Position numbers and translations under genes: made by a program. The notes under the pieces were generated by a model. It was given only the letters and a program-made list of their open reading frames with translations, was not told where the DNA came from and did no database searches. Positions 50,303-60,800 of a stretch of DNA of 64,000 bases are shown piece after piece; the first letter of the stretch is position 1, and each line of letters starts with the position of its first letter. The DNA lies in contig BGKB01000066.1 of NCBI GenBank assembly GCA_003116975.1, forward strand, positions 124,001 through 188,000. The letters are read 5' to 3'. This stretch comes from Aurantiochytrium sp. KH105 (lineage: Eukaryota; Sar; Bigyra; Thraustochytrida; Thraustochytriidae).

Positions 50303-50532
50303 ACTTCTCGCGGCGGATCCTCTCCGGGCGAGGCTTAGGTAAGGTTAGTAAAGCCACCCCTTCATACTCTCCGCGACAAACTGGTTGGCGTGTGCTTGGG
50401 CATGCGCGCGAGGCGAGCGGTGTCGTGAAGCAAGCTTGCGGTGGCTTTGGGCGCAGAGGCCGAGAAGAGGTTGATTTCTGCAATCAGCAGCAGCCGCACC
50501 AGCGGCGAGAGCGGAGCCGAGACGAAGCGAGC

Positions 50533-52024
50533 ATGAGGCTCATCAAGAAGAACGTGTCCGCCAAGGACGGCGAAGGCTCCGTCGTCCTGTGCGCGGACGA
50601 TGGAGAAGACATGTGGCATGTATATAACCTGATCTCGAACGGGGATCTGGTCAAGGCGACGACCTTCCGCAAGGTCGTCAAGGAGGGCACCACGGCGGTG
50701 TCTTCTCAGCGCGTACGGCTCACGCTGAGTATCCGCGTCGAGGGCGTCGACTTCGATCCTGAAGAGTGCTCCATCCGCCTTAGCGGAAGGAACCAGACCG
50801 AGACGCCGCACGTCAAGCTCAATGCCTATCACACGATTGCACTCGAGCCGCACCGCAACTTTACAATTTACAAGACGCGATGGGACACCATCTTTCTCGA
50901 GAGGCTTGACACCGCCTGCAATCCTGTCAAGCAGGCACAGCTCGCTGCGATTGTGATGCAACCGGGCCTTGCTCACGTCTGCCTCATTACAGGTCACATG
51001 ACGATTCTTCGCGCCAAGATCGAGCGCAATATTCCTAAAAAGCGAGCCGATGGCAAAATTCACCGCGAAAACGTGAACAAGTTTTTCGAAATGGTCTTGC
51101 AAGCCCTTTTACGTGAGGTAGACTTTAGTATCGTCAAGAGCGTGGTGATTGCGAGCCCAGGCTATGTCAAAGATGACTTCTTCAAGTATATGCAGGCAGA
51201 AGCGGTACGTTGTTCGCGGGCCGATGGGGATCAGCAGCTTCTCGCTCGGCTCAGCCCAGCACCTTGTGGTGCCTCGTACGCGTGGAGGTCCTCTTGTGAC
51301 GATTATGGCAACTAACACGTTCTTTGCGTACATGACTTGGCGCTGATTTATTATTCTCACATAGTCAAAGCGACCAGATCTCAAACCCCTCTTGCAGAAC
51401 AAGGAGCGCTTTGTGCTTGCGCATGCCTCATCAGGTTACAAGCACGCGCTCGATCAGGTTCTGGCTGACCCAAAACTGCAATCCCAGCTCCTTGATTCAC
51501 AGGCGGCCAAAGAGGTCAAGGTTCTCAACAAGTTCTTCAAGATGCTCAATGACAATTCGGAGATGGCCTTTTACTCCTTTCCGCACGTCCGCGCCGCACT
51601 CGAAAAAGGAGCAATCGACTCGCTACTCATCACAGACTCACTCTTTCGATCTTCAAATATCAAACAACGTCGACAATACGTCGATCTTGTTGAAGCTGCG
51701 CGAGATGCTGGCGCCAAAGTGTACATGTTCTCTGCACTCCACACTTCGGGAGAGCAGCTCACGCAGCTCTCGGGAGTTGCTGCGATACTCCGCTTTCCTT
51801 TGCCAGAACTTGATGATGTTGAGCTTGGTCTCGACCCGGACGCTGCCGAAGAGTCGGAAGACGATGATCCGTATGCAGGCATCGATGATGACGACGAGGA
51901 CGATGAGGATGGTGGGCAAGAAATTTCGCTCAGCAACGACGTTGCGGATCGGGCTATTCAACCGGGAGCCACCCTTACCCACGAGGACGAAGACGCTCGC
52001 GAAGCGCTCAAAGACATGTTCTAG
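50533..52024 (+). CDS. PELO: Pelota/Dom34 ribosome-rescue factor (two exons)
   Basis: This is a spliced model: exon 1 is 50533-51204 and exon 2 is 51365-52024, giving 443 residues. Pelota with HBS1 splits stalled ribosomes in no-go and non-stop decay. It is an eRF1 relative lacking the GGQ motif, and none is present here. Matches are MRLIKKNVSAKDGEGSV, EDMWHVYNLI, RVRLTLSIRVEGVDFD, AYHTIALEPHRNFTI, QPGLAHVCLIT, VIASPGYVKDDFFKYM, then after the junction (SKRPDLKPLLQNK) FVLAHASSGYKHAL, DSLLITDSLFRS and SGEQLTQLSGVAAILRFPLPE. The protein is longer than human Pelota (385) because of a very acidic C-terminal tail (DDDDEDDEDGG) ending EALKDMF. The ATG is the conserved start. Confidence 0.95.
51205..51364 (+). 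other. Intron of the Pelota gene
   Basis: This is a 160-bp phase-0 intron with donor GTACGT (the same as in MCTS1) and acceptor CACATAG. Reading through it terminates at 51315. The family alignment across the junction is continuous. Confidence 0.92.
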
Positions 52025-52207
52025 TCAGCTTTCAGTCCTCTCTTTTTCGCTTCACACACAACCATCTGTAAGAGATAGACGCCACCGTCACTACGAAGCA
52101 AACTTTGAAGGTTTGCAAGACTTGAGCGTAAGATGAAACTGGACGGATGACGGAAGATGGACGCAATAATACCTTTAGACCTTTTACAGTAATGATGATG
52201 ATGATGA

Positions 52208-52870
52208 TCACCAACGTTGCTGGTGGTACCAGATATGCCTCACGAGTCGTCTTGCGCGAAGTTGCCTCCACCAGCATTGTATGCGCGTGATGAAGCTTAG
52301 AAACTTCGGGGTGCGCATACGGAAGAGTAGCCTTGGGTCTGTACCGCTTCGATCCAAAAAGAAACGCAAACGCTCCTTGTACGGAAGTCTCCGCGAGATC
52401 GCAGGATTCTGCACAAGACCACGTGGAACCATGCGTGGATGGTAGAGTTCTGCATCGCGAGTACGCTCGGCCTCCCAGTAAGCAGCATCGCGTTCTCCGC
52501 TCAAAATGAACTCGTTGAGAATTGAAATGGGTCGATCGTAGACAATATTTTTTTCACGTCTCTCGAGTTGATGATGTGAAGAAGCGAGTCGTCCACGCGC
52601 GCGCACTTCATGCTGGTGAACTTGATTTTTCTGTCCATCTACATCTTTGATCCAGCCGCGTCGGAACGAGGGTACGTGTGAAATGCCGCGATTTCGCTTT
52701 CTTGCGAGCGGAAGATCCTTCTTTTGCCATGAAGAACGGCGCACGGTCTGAGAGAGCTCTTCACGTTCGTTACCGAGGATGTTTGCTGCCACCAAAGCAT
52801 TAGACTTCACAATCTCGGGTTGCACGGGCCGCACGGCCGCGTACGACCTCCATGGCGTTGCACAATCCAT
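52208..52870 (-). CDS. Small basic IQ-motif protein
   Basis: This encodes 220 residues with no family recognised. Its C-terminus contains an IQ motif (IQCWWRQLRAR, 197-207, fitting IQxxxRxxxxR) inside a basic amphipathic stretch, so calmodulin or a related EF-hand light chain may bind. The rest is basic and rich in Arg/Leu, with YDRPISILNEFILSGERDAA and RLPYKERLRFFLDRSG blocks that look helical. The ATG is at 52870. The stop is 183 bp from the Pelota stop, in convergent orientation. It could be part of a longer spliced gene, though no obvious donor is seen at its end. Confidence 0.6.
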   Translation of the reverse strand: MDCATPWRSYAAVRPVQPEIVKSNALVAANILGNEREELSQTVRRSSWQKKDLPLARKRNRGISHVPSFRRGWIKDVDGQKNQVHQHEVRARGRLASSHHQLERREKNIVYDRPISILNEFILSGERDAAYWEAERTRDAELYHPRMVPRGLVQNPAISRRLPYKERLRFFLDRSGTDPRLLFRMRTPKFLSFITRIQCWWRQLRARRLVRHIWYHQQRW

Positions 52871-53434
52871 GCCAGTAGCCTTATGGATTGGTCATGCATG
52901 CACCCAAGGATAATAAGATTGCTTTGACGACGCACGGAATGTATAAAATTGAAGATACAGAGACCTGATTTCTTGCCCTTTCGTAAGATCTAGACACGTG
53001 AGCAACTATTCAACGCTGGCACCACCGTCGCCGTCGATGTTATGGTCGACCACACGATAGCGAACTCACTATCAGTGGGTCAGTGAGTCGCAGTGAGCCA
53101 GTTACAAAGCTTCGTCAGGCGCGCACCTAAAGCGCATTCCTTGATGGTATGAGACCTTGTCTCGGAGTCGGGGACCAAAATTTTTGTTTTACTCTCACAT
53201 TCACTGTCAATACAAGCCTCGCAAAACAAAACAAAAAACTGAATTTGACAAACTTGGAAAAGTAGAAAAATTTAAACTCAAAACGTTGTGCTTCTATTTT
53301 ATAAAATTAGACTTTGGCCTCAGCGCCGCGACGCGGACGCGGACTCGGAACATCGGAACATCAAAAAAAAATTAGAGTCGTAACGGATCAATTTCTTTGG
53401 TTTTACAGTTAGCTGGAGGGGCCAAGGCCGCGCT
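52871..53434. other. Intergenic region, IQ protein 5' / receptor A 3'
   Basis: This 564-bp, relatively AT-rich stretch holds an A-rich segment at 53228-53320 and a short repeat ACTCACTATCAGTGGGTCAGTGAGTC near 53070-53095. No gene was seen. Confidence 0.6.
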
Positions 53435-56400
53435 TCATTCGACGACCGTGGATCCCTTAGTCGTGGCGACCTTTGTAGAGCCCACAACACTTGAACCTGT
53501 AGTACCGTTGCCACGTGAAGCTTTCGAAGCCTTGGTAAGGACGGTGCCCCCCGCCCCTGAAGTCTCTGGTGCCCCAAAGACTGCAAAGTACATCTTGGGA
53601 CAGAAGATGAGTGCAGTTGTGGAGAAATCGTTGAGAAAGATTGCAATGGCACGGATGAACATTGACGTCTCAGCGTCATCCGCAGTCAGAACAATGACAG
53701 GAAGCGCAAGCAAAAGAACTTGAAGGTTTCCGAGCATGGCAAGGCTCAGATATTTCGTCTCTGCGAAAACACCATTCATCTTGCGACACTTGTAGCTCAG
53801 GTACGCTCCATAGAAGAGAAGGGACAAATGGTAGACAGCGACGAGAGTGATAAACATGCGCGAGCTAGGGCTCTCGCAGGCGCCGTTCAAGGGATTCAAG
53901 GTTGGGCGGACAAACTTGAGGGGATCTGTCACTGACCAAATGATGAGAATGAGCAGCTCCACGCAGACGAGACCCGCCAGGGAAACGAGGGTTCTCCGCA
54001 AGGACACGCCTCGTGACTTGCGCATTTTTGCCGCATTCTTGAAGACCTTTGCCACACGCTGAAGCTTGACGATCATGCTGCAGTATGTGATGGCGAAGCC
54101 CAGCCCGTAAAACCAAGGTTGAGCCATGCAAGCCCAGTTCGCTGCATCGTTGTACCCGTCCCCTGCAGCCGGGCCTTCGCTATCATCAATAGCCATGACG
54201 AAGATCGTGGTGGAAGACACGATTGTGCCGACACCCACCAGAACAAGCAAGGCAGGCTGCGAGGCCTTGACGATGATGTGCTTGCGCATGAGACCCGTCC
54301 ACGCGATGCAAAAAAATGCAAAAACACAGTTCATGCTTGCAAGCACACGAGCAATCGATTTGACACTGCCGATGCCCTCCTTTTCGTCGTCCACTGCACA
54401 GCTCATGACCATGTCGTGCGTGAAGGTTGAATCGCATGTCTCGTTGCTCGTGTAAGAATACATGGGCGTGAAGTAAAAACCACACTCGCATCTTGCAGGA
54501 ACTCCATCAATGCTGTTTGCCTCTGTGCAATACGCATTTGCTGGACAGCCATCTGCACAGAGCGCAGGCGCTGGTGCGTCGACGTACATGATGAGCACGT
54601 AATACGTTTCTACATTTCCATCATCGACAGAAACTTGTCGCGCAGCCTGAACGACTACAATTTTCTCCATGCTGGTACCAAAGGCATCATTCCATGAAAC
54701 CTTGAAGGCACCACCTCCCACCTTGAAGGCATTGAGACGTAGGTCAGCCTCAAAACTATTTCCCAGCGAAGAAACTGCTTCCACCTGCTGCACGAACTCC
54801 GTGTACAAGTGAGGGTCCGATACGTTCCACGCTTCGTGCACAGCAGCATCGCCATGGGCCACAAGATTGAACTCAGAGTCGAGGACAATAGGGAAAAAGT
54901 CGGGCGCCACCAAAACGCTACCAGCGTTGATCTCTCCAAGAATGGTAGACATCTCAGCATCCGTGCTTGCCAGCTGAATGCTCGTGACGATCTCGCCAAT
55001 GAGCGCCCGCGCGTTGGTCTCGGAACACGGCGCCGAATACGCAGCGGAGCAGGCTTCCACCACTGGCGCGCGTTCACGGCGATAGCCGCCCACCAGGTAG
55101 TACTCCTTGTTGTCCTTGCTGATCTTGTTGACAAAGGCTACAAAGTTGCTGAAGCCCTCTTCACCAGGAAGCTCGACCCAGCCACCGCCTGCGTTTGCCT
55201 TTGCTTTCAGGTTTTCGTGTGAAGCGTCCACCTCACCAATGCGGCGTGCCGCAAAGGCGGCAGCCACGCCTCCACCAACACGACTTGCGTCGACGGTGTC
55301 TGCCATGACGGCCTTGCTGTCGTAGTCGACAATGAGGACGCCAAAGCCGCCGGGCATGACAAACTCCTCCGATGTAGCATTGTTGATATCAACAAAGAGA
55401 TTATTGGCTTCGATCCGAGTGAGAACGTCGACTTCAGCATGCGCGGAAAGCGTGAGGACATTTCCAATGGCGCACGGCTCGCTATACTCGACAGAGCAGG
55501 TGCTGCACAAAGAGCTCGCTGCGGCTGGATCGCGAATGTGATTAAAGCCTGCACCAAAGTAGTAGTCATTCCCAAAGAGCTTAACTCCCGTCACGTAGCT
55601 GACTTTAACCTGGGCAGCTGCCGTTGAGGACACCGTCCAGTCGTACTTGGCCCATCCTCCGCCCCCAAGAGCTGCATCACGGAACTGCTCGTGCAGAACG
55701 GTGCCGTTCTGCTTGGTGAGGTCCGGAACAAAGAGAAGAGATATCTCATAGAGCGTCTGGCGGATCCAATCGGAACGAGTGTGAGCAAAGGCTCCACTTG
55801 TGAAGTCGTCTCCGAAACCGAACGTAAAAATGTACCAGCTTCCGTCACGATAGGTGTTGTCTCTCGGGAAAGTAATCTCATTCCAGACCTCCCGCAGCTC
55901 AGCGGGCGTCTCGGCGGCCATGGTGCTGTACAGTACAGCGCCCACAAGCGACCGTACATTTTGAATATTACAGCGCCTGTTGACCGAGGTTGGGCAGGCG
56001 TCGATGTCCATGCGGGGAAGAAGGCGATGAGCTAGACCCCCAAGAACGACGTACGAGTGTCCAAAGGCATCAACACCCTTCGCGTAGCCAAGAAAAGAAA
56101 TTGGTTCGTCCGGATAGTCTTCAGAGACAAAGTTGAACTTGAACCAGCCGTCGCTATCTGCCGCTGACGCAGCGAGAATTTCGTCGGAAAGCCCATCTTG
56201 AACGGTGGAAACACCGAGCGCCGCAGCCATTTCTTCGAGCGTCAGATTGCGGAACCCCGTTGCGTCGCGGCCATTGGCGACGCAGCGCATCGTATCCGCG
56301 TCGAAAATGAAGGGCGCGAAACCGAAGCCATCGTCGACGTTGAAAGCCTTGCTGTCGACAACAGACGCGAACGCGCTAATGTTGGTTGCTGCATTTGCAA

Positions 56401-56626
56401 GAGCCTCGCTAGTGTCTTCGACCATGCGATACACGTTATTGAAGGCGCAGGGAGTCGAATAACTAGCAGAGCATGCTGGAAAAGCAGGTGCGAGACGCTC
56501 ATCGTAAAAGCGAACAGGTCGCTGCGCATTCGCGCTGCCTGTGGAATACGCGAGCAAGACGAGGAGTGCTGCAACGACTTGGCTTGTCGCACAGCACCGA
56601 TGAAGCCTCATGCGAGACGAGCTCAT
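53435..56626 (-). CDS. Receptor A: four Cache-like modules + EGF-like + class C 7TM
   Basis: This encodes 1,063 residues in one exon. A signal peptide (to about 34) is followed by four extracellular modules of about 155 residues, each starting with a Cys pair and an Asn-Val/Leu helix: CSASYSTPCAFNNV (52), CPTSVNRRCNIQNV (211), CSVEYSEPCAIGNV (377) and CSAAYSAPCSETNA (526). Each module ends in a Gly-Gly-Trp-type strand set (GWFKFNF, GGGGWAKYDW...VKVSYV, GGWVEL), the pattern of single Cache ligand-sensing domains. An EGF-like segment (690-735, six Cys) leads to seven hydrophobic helices (about 755-1018) with class C features: C833 before TM3 (CMAQPWFYGLGFAITYCSMI), partner C917, KLQRVAKVF after TM3 and FAETKYL before TM6. 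The tail is short, Ser/Thr/Lys-rich. It is probably a plasma-membrane sensor of small molecules coupled to G proteins; the ligand is unknown. Confidence 0.85.
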   Translation of the reverse strand: MSSSRMRLHRCCATSQVVAALLVLLAYSTGSANAQRPVRFYDERLAPAFPACSASYSTPCAFNNVYRMVEDTSEALANAATNISAFASVVDSKAFNVDDGFGFAPFIFDADTMRCVANGRDATGFRNLTLEEMAAALGVSTVQDGLSDEILAASAADSDGWFKFNFVSEDYPDEPISFLGYAKGVDAFGHSYVVLGGLAHRLLPRMDIDACPTSVNRRCNIQNVRSLVGAVLYSTMAAETPAELREVWNEITFPRDNTYRDGSWYIFTFGFGDDFTSGAFAHTRSDWIRQTLYEISLLFVPDLTKQNGTVLHEQFRDAALGGGGWAKYDWTVSSTAAAQVKVSYVTGVKLFGNDYYFGAGFNHIRDPAAASSLCSTCSVEYSEPCAIGNVLTLSAHAEVDVLTRIEANNLFVDINNATSEEFVMPGGFGVLIVDYDSKAVMADTVDASRVGGGVAAAFAARRIGEVDASHENLKAKANAGGGWVELPGEEGFSNFVAFVNKISKDNKEYYLVGGYRRERAPVVEACSAAYSAPCSETNARALIGEIVTSIQLASTDAEMSTILGEINAGSVLVAPDFFPIVLDSEFNLVAHGDAAVHEAWNVSDPHLYTEFVQQVEAVSSLGNSFEADLRLNAFKVGGGAFKVSWNDAFGTSMEKIVVVQAARQVSVDDGNVETYYVLIMYVDAPAPALCADGCPANAYCTEANSIDGVPARCECGFYFTPMYSYTSNETCDSTFTHDMVMSCAVDDEKEGIGSVKSIARVLASMNCVFAFFCIAWTGLMRKHIIVKASQPALLVLVGVGTIVSSTTIFVMAIDDSEGPAAGDGYNDAANWACMAQPWFYGLGFAITYCSMIVKLQRVAKVFKNAAKMRKSRGVSLRRTLVSLAGLVCVELLILIIWSVTDPLKFVRPTLNPLNGACESPSSRMFITLVAVYHLSLLFYGAYLSYKCRKMNGVFAETKYLSLAMLGNLQVLLLALPVIVLTADDAETSMFIRAIAIFLNDFSTTALIFCPKMYFAVFGAPETSGAGGTVLTKASKASRGNGTTGSSVVGSTKVATTKGSTVVE

Positions 56627-57892
56627 TTATTGCGCGAACGAACGGTGATTCAACTTTTGCCTTGCCTCGACGCAGAACAACGCCGTCGAAGCAACAAGCT
56701 TTGCCGCTTTGATTCCCAAACTACGTCCGACTTGCAATTAATCTGTCTCCATCTCAGAATTTATCGGTTCTTTCACAAACGAAATGTTCGTGAAACGGAT
56801 TGCGGTCCGAAAAAGTTTTCCTTTTCCCTCTTCACTAGCCAGCTGCACGACCTCACAGTTTTTGGTACTCTCTCGGCGCTACGTTGTTGTGTCATATGAT
56901 GTGTAGGTGCGTGCCTCTGTCTCTCGGTGTGTCTCTGATTTCTCTTGATCTGCGTCCAACGACCCTCTTTCGGCTGAAATATGGCAGGGGACACCGCTCG
57001 CGGGCGAGGCTTGCACCGTGTTTTCGCGGTTCACTGCGGGCACAGCATCTTGTAAGCAGTGAGATCATCACTTCCTGGTTAAAGTTTCCGTTCGACCATG
57101 AGTGCCACGGCCATTTTCCTGGAACGAGGCGTATTCACGCCCTACTGCTACCCACTCAGCTGGACTGGAGAACAAGGAAAATTGGCCCCGGCTCGGAGCG
57201 CCAATTTGCCCCCGATTCCAAGAAAGGATCGCCTGCACGGGGCCCAAGCGACCCGCTCGGTGCATTCGTTCCGTTGAACAGCCTGTCAGCGGCCTGAGCC
57301 TTACATTCAGCCAGCAATCTCCCGTGTGCAGGCTGCAAGAAAATTTTTTGGAGGGCGGGGGCAAGGGGGGGTCGAGGAGAGCCTGCCAGTGGCGATATGC
57401 CTGATTCTGAATTTTCGCCATCTCCATGGCCACTGCGCGCGCCAGATCTGCACCATTGATGTGGCTGACTGTGAGACAAGAAACGGAGCGTCGGCCGATT
57501 GCCGGGTGCATTTGCATATAAAATGCCAAAAACGGAAGAATTCAATCGGAAACGGAACCTTTCCTACTTCCCAGAACGAAACGGTTGCAAGTCCAAGGCC
57601 TCCAAGCCTAAAGTATACACCACCCGCCCAAGCAGTGAAACAGGACCCGGAGGCCGCCACTGGCCGGTGGAATCATTGTGGAGTTCGCTGTTGCTGGCTG
57701 CCTTAGAGAAAGACTGACAGGTGGCCGGGACCGATCGAGACAACGGATTCGGAACCCAGGCAATAGCAAACTAGAATGAAGAGCGAGCTTGGAGTCAACA
57801 TCGCACTCGAGGGACGCAGAGCCTACCTAGCGTAGACATCGCTGCCGGGGAACCGTGAAAAGGTGAAGAATTGTAAAAAGGTGAAGAAAGTT
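56627..57892. other. Spacer between the two receptor genes
   Basis: This 1.27-kb region contains the receptor A promoter and the receptor B 3' flank. No pseudo-exon resembling the receptors was noticed. Short ORFs are patternless. Confidence 0.6.
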
Positions 57893-60800
57893 TTAACTTG
57901 GCGCAACAGCCGCAGAGACTGAGCCGTTCACAGAGGGAATTGTCTGATTGATCGACTTGACCGTGGCGACGTTCGACTTGTTGTTCGACTTGCTGTGAAG
58001 CGCTGAAGTTCCTGTACCGGAGGAGTCGGGCGGGCCAAACATGGAAAAGTACATTTTCGGGCCGAAGATAAGCAGTGTCGTTGACAAATCATTCAGAAAA
58101 ACGGCGATACTGCGAATGAAAATTGAGGTACCCGCATCATCTGCCGTTAAGATGATGACCGGAAGCGCCAGCAACAGAACCTGAAGGTTACCAATCATGG
58201 CCAGGCTCAAGTACTTTGTCTCTGCAAAGACGCCGTTCACCTTGCGGCACTGGTAGCTCAAATTTGCGCCATAAAAGAGGAGACTGAGATGGTAGGCCGC
58301 CAGGAGTCCGACGAAAGTTGACGCCAAAGGGCTCTTGCACGAACCATTGAGAGGGTCCTCGTCAGGTCGCTCAAACTTGAGGGGGTCAATCACAGTCCAA
58401 AGCATGAGTAAGAGAACCTCCACCGAGAGGAGGCCGACCAAGAACATCAAGGTCACGCGGAGCGAGACGCCCTTGACCTTTTTCAGCGATGCCGCGCTCT
58501 TGAACACCTTGGCGACTCGGCGAAGCTTTACAATCATACTGCAGTACGTGAGTGCGAATCCGAGTCCATAAAACCATGGCTGCGCCATGCAGGCAATGTT
58601 GGCCCGTGCGTTGGCCCCGCTGCCGGCAGGGCGACCGACGCTATCATCGATGGTCATCATGAAAATTGTGCTCGACGACACCATGGTACCAGCGCCCACA
58701 AGGACAAGTAGCATCGGCTGCGAGACTCGAACGATGGTGGTCTTGCGCATGGCGACCGTCCACGTGATGCAGAGCAAGGCTACGCCGAGGTTCAGCGAGC
58801 CGAGGGCCTGGGCAATGCTCTTCACGCTAAGGATCGACATTTTCTCCTCATCTTCGATGCATGTCATTACGAGGGTGTTGGTGAAAGTGTTTGTGCACGC
58901 GCTTTCCTCCGTGCTATTTTCATATTGCACAGTATAGTAAAAGCCGCACTCGCAGCGAAGAGGGAGTCCCGTGCCATGGTCGACGCAATATGCGTTTTCC
59001 GGGCATCCCGTGGAGCACAAGGTCGGGGCTGGTTCGTTAGAGAACATGGTGAGCACGTAATACGTCGATTCGGATCCGCTGGAGGTAGGGCGTTTGGCAG
59101 CCTGCACAAAGATCACCTTACTGGTGATTGATCCATACGCATCGTTCCACGCCACCTCAAAGCTCTCGCCTCCGACCTCGAAAGCCTTTGCACGAAGTGT
59201 CGCCTCAAAGTCGTTGCCGAGCGACGACACGGCTTCATGTTGCTGAACGTAGGTGACAAAGGTCTCTCCTTTCACAGCTGTTTCCCAGTCGTCACGCCCT
59301 GCTGCGTCTTCGAGCGCAAGGATGGCAAAGTTTTCGTCCAGAACGATGGCATCAAAGTCTGGACCTACAGCATAGGTCTGGTCGAGAGGACTGTTAATAG
59401 CGGTCAAAAGTGTCTCGAGATCCTGGGCAGAAGATGCGAGCTGGATTTCAGAGACGAGATGGCCGATGAGAGCCTTTGCATTCACCTCTGAGCACTCGTG
59501 CGCGTAGTTCGCTGAGCAGTCTTCAACGATTGGTGCGCGATCCCGTCTGTAGCCGCTTAGCAAGTAGTATGCGCGCTCGTACTTGTTCACTTTGGTGACA
59601 TAGCCTGCAAAGTCAGCAGCCATTCCATCACCCGGCAGAGGTATCCAGCCGCCACCTTGATTGGCGAGTGCTATGAGCGCGGCGTGCGATGCATCTGCGC
59701 TCGCGATCTCTCGGGCCGCAAAGGCTGCGGTGACGTCCTCCCCCCACGTTGTGTCGTCGAGGCTATCTGCCATGACGGTTCGATTTTCCATATCGACGAC
59801 CAAGACTCCGAAGCCGAGGTCCATGCGATAAGGGTCAGAGGCAAGCTCAGCAAAACCTGTTTCTGTAACGGTGAGCAGCTCGACTTCGGCATGCGCGCTG
59901 AGCGATAAGGCGTTTCCAATAGCGCATGGCTCACTGTAGCTTGCGGAACATGTAGCACAGAGCGCAGATGGTGTTGCTGGGTCCCGGGTATGCATAAATC
60001 CAGCGCCAAGATAGTACTGCTGGCCAAAGAGCTCAACACCGACAACAAAGCTCACCTTGACCTGGGCAGGGACCGACAAGAACCAATCATACCGGGCCCA
60101 TCCTCCCCCTTGTTGAGCAGCCTCGGAAAAGGCAACCTCGAGAATTGTTCCATTGAAGAACTCATACTCCTCGAAAAGCTCATATGTTGTTAAACCAATC
60201 CAATCGGGGTTTGAATGCGCCACGAATATGTTTGTTCCGGATGGACCGCCCATTGAGCTCGCAAATACGTACCAACTTCCATCTACAAAAGTAGTGTCTT
60301 CTGGATAAGTCATCTCGGTCCAAAGAGCACGCAAATCAGCAGGCGTTCTAACTGAGAGCGCGTGCGAAAGTGCGCTGCCAACAAGGGACCGCACATTGGT
60401 AATACTGCAGCGCCGATTAACGTTGACAGGGCAAGCATCGACGTCCATACGCGGCAAGCTTCTCTGGGCCAAGCTCGCCATCACAACAAATGTCTCGCCA
60501 GCATCGTTCGTGGCCTCGCGGACGTACATGAGATGCCGGATGGGATCAGGAAAAACATCGTCCTCCGAGACAAAAGTGAACTTGAGCCAACCTGACCCTT
60601 GAGAACTCATCACGGCCTGACGAATCTCGTCGGAAACGTCTTCTTGTTGAACGAGCGTGGAGGAGGCCATTGCAATCTTATCCAGCGTAAGCCCGTTGAA
60701 ACTTGTATCTCTGCCGTTTGCGAGGCAGGTCATAGATGTTGCATTGAAGATATAGGGAGAAAATCCAAAATTCACGTTGTGTTCGCCCGCATCTACGTTC

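Larger units (their letters stand above)
48503..50532. other. 2-kb divergent intergenic region, FAD oxidoreductase / Pelota
   Basis: No supported gene was found. The oxidoreductase side (48503-49300) is very GC-rich with Arg/Ala/Gly ORFs. The middle includes TGCC repeats (49421-49447) and ATGCAT-rich sequence with GCATGCATG-like runs (49575-49605, 49695-49725). The Pelota side carries GATT and TTTG tracts (listed). An open frame joins 50242 to Pelota through the TTTG repeat but has no early ATG of merit. Confidence 0.6.
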
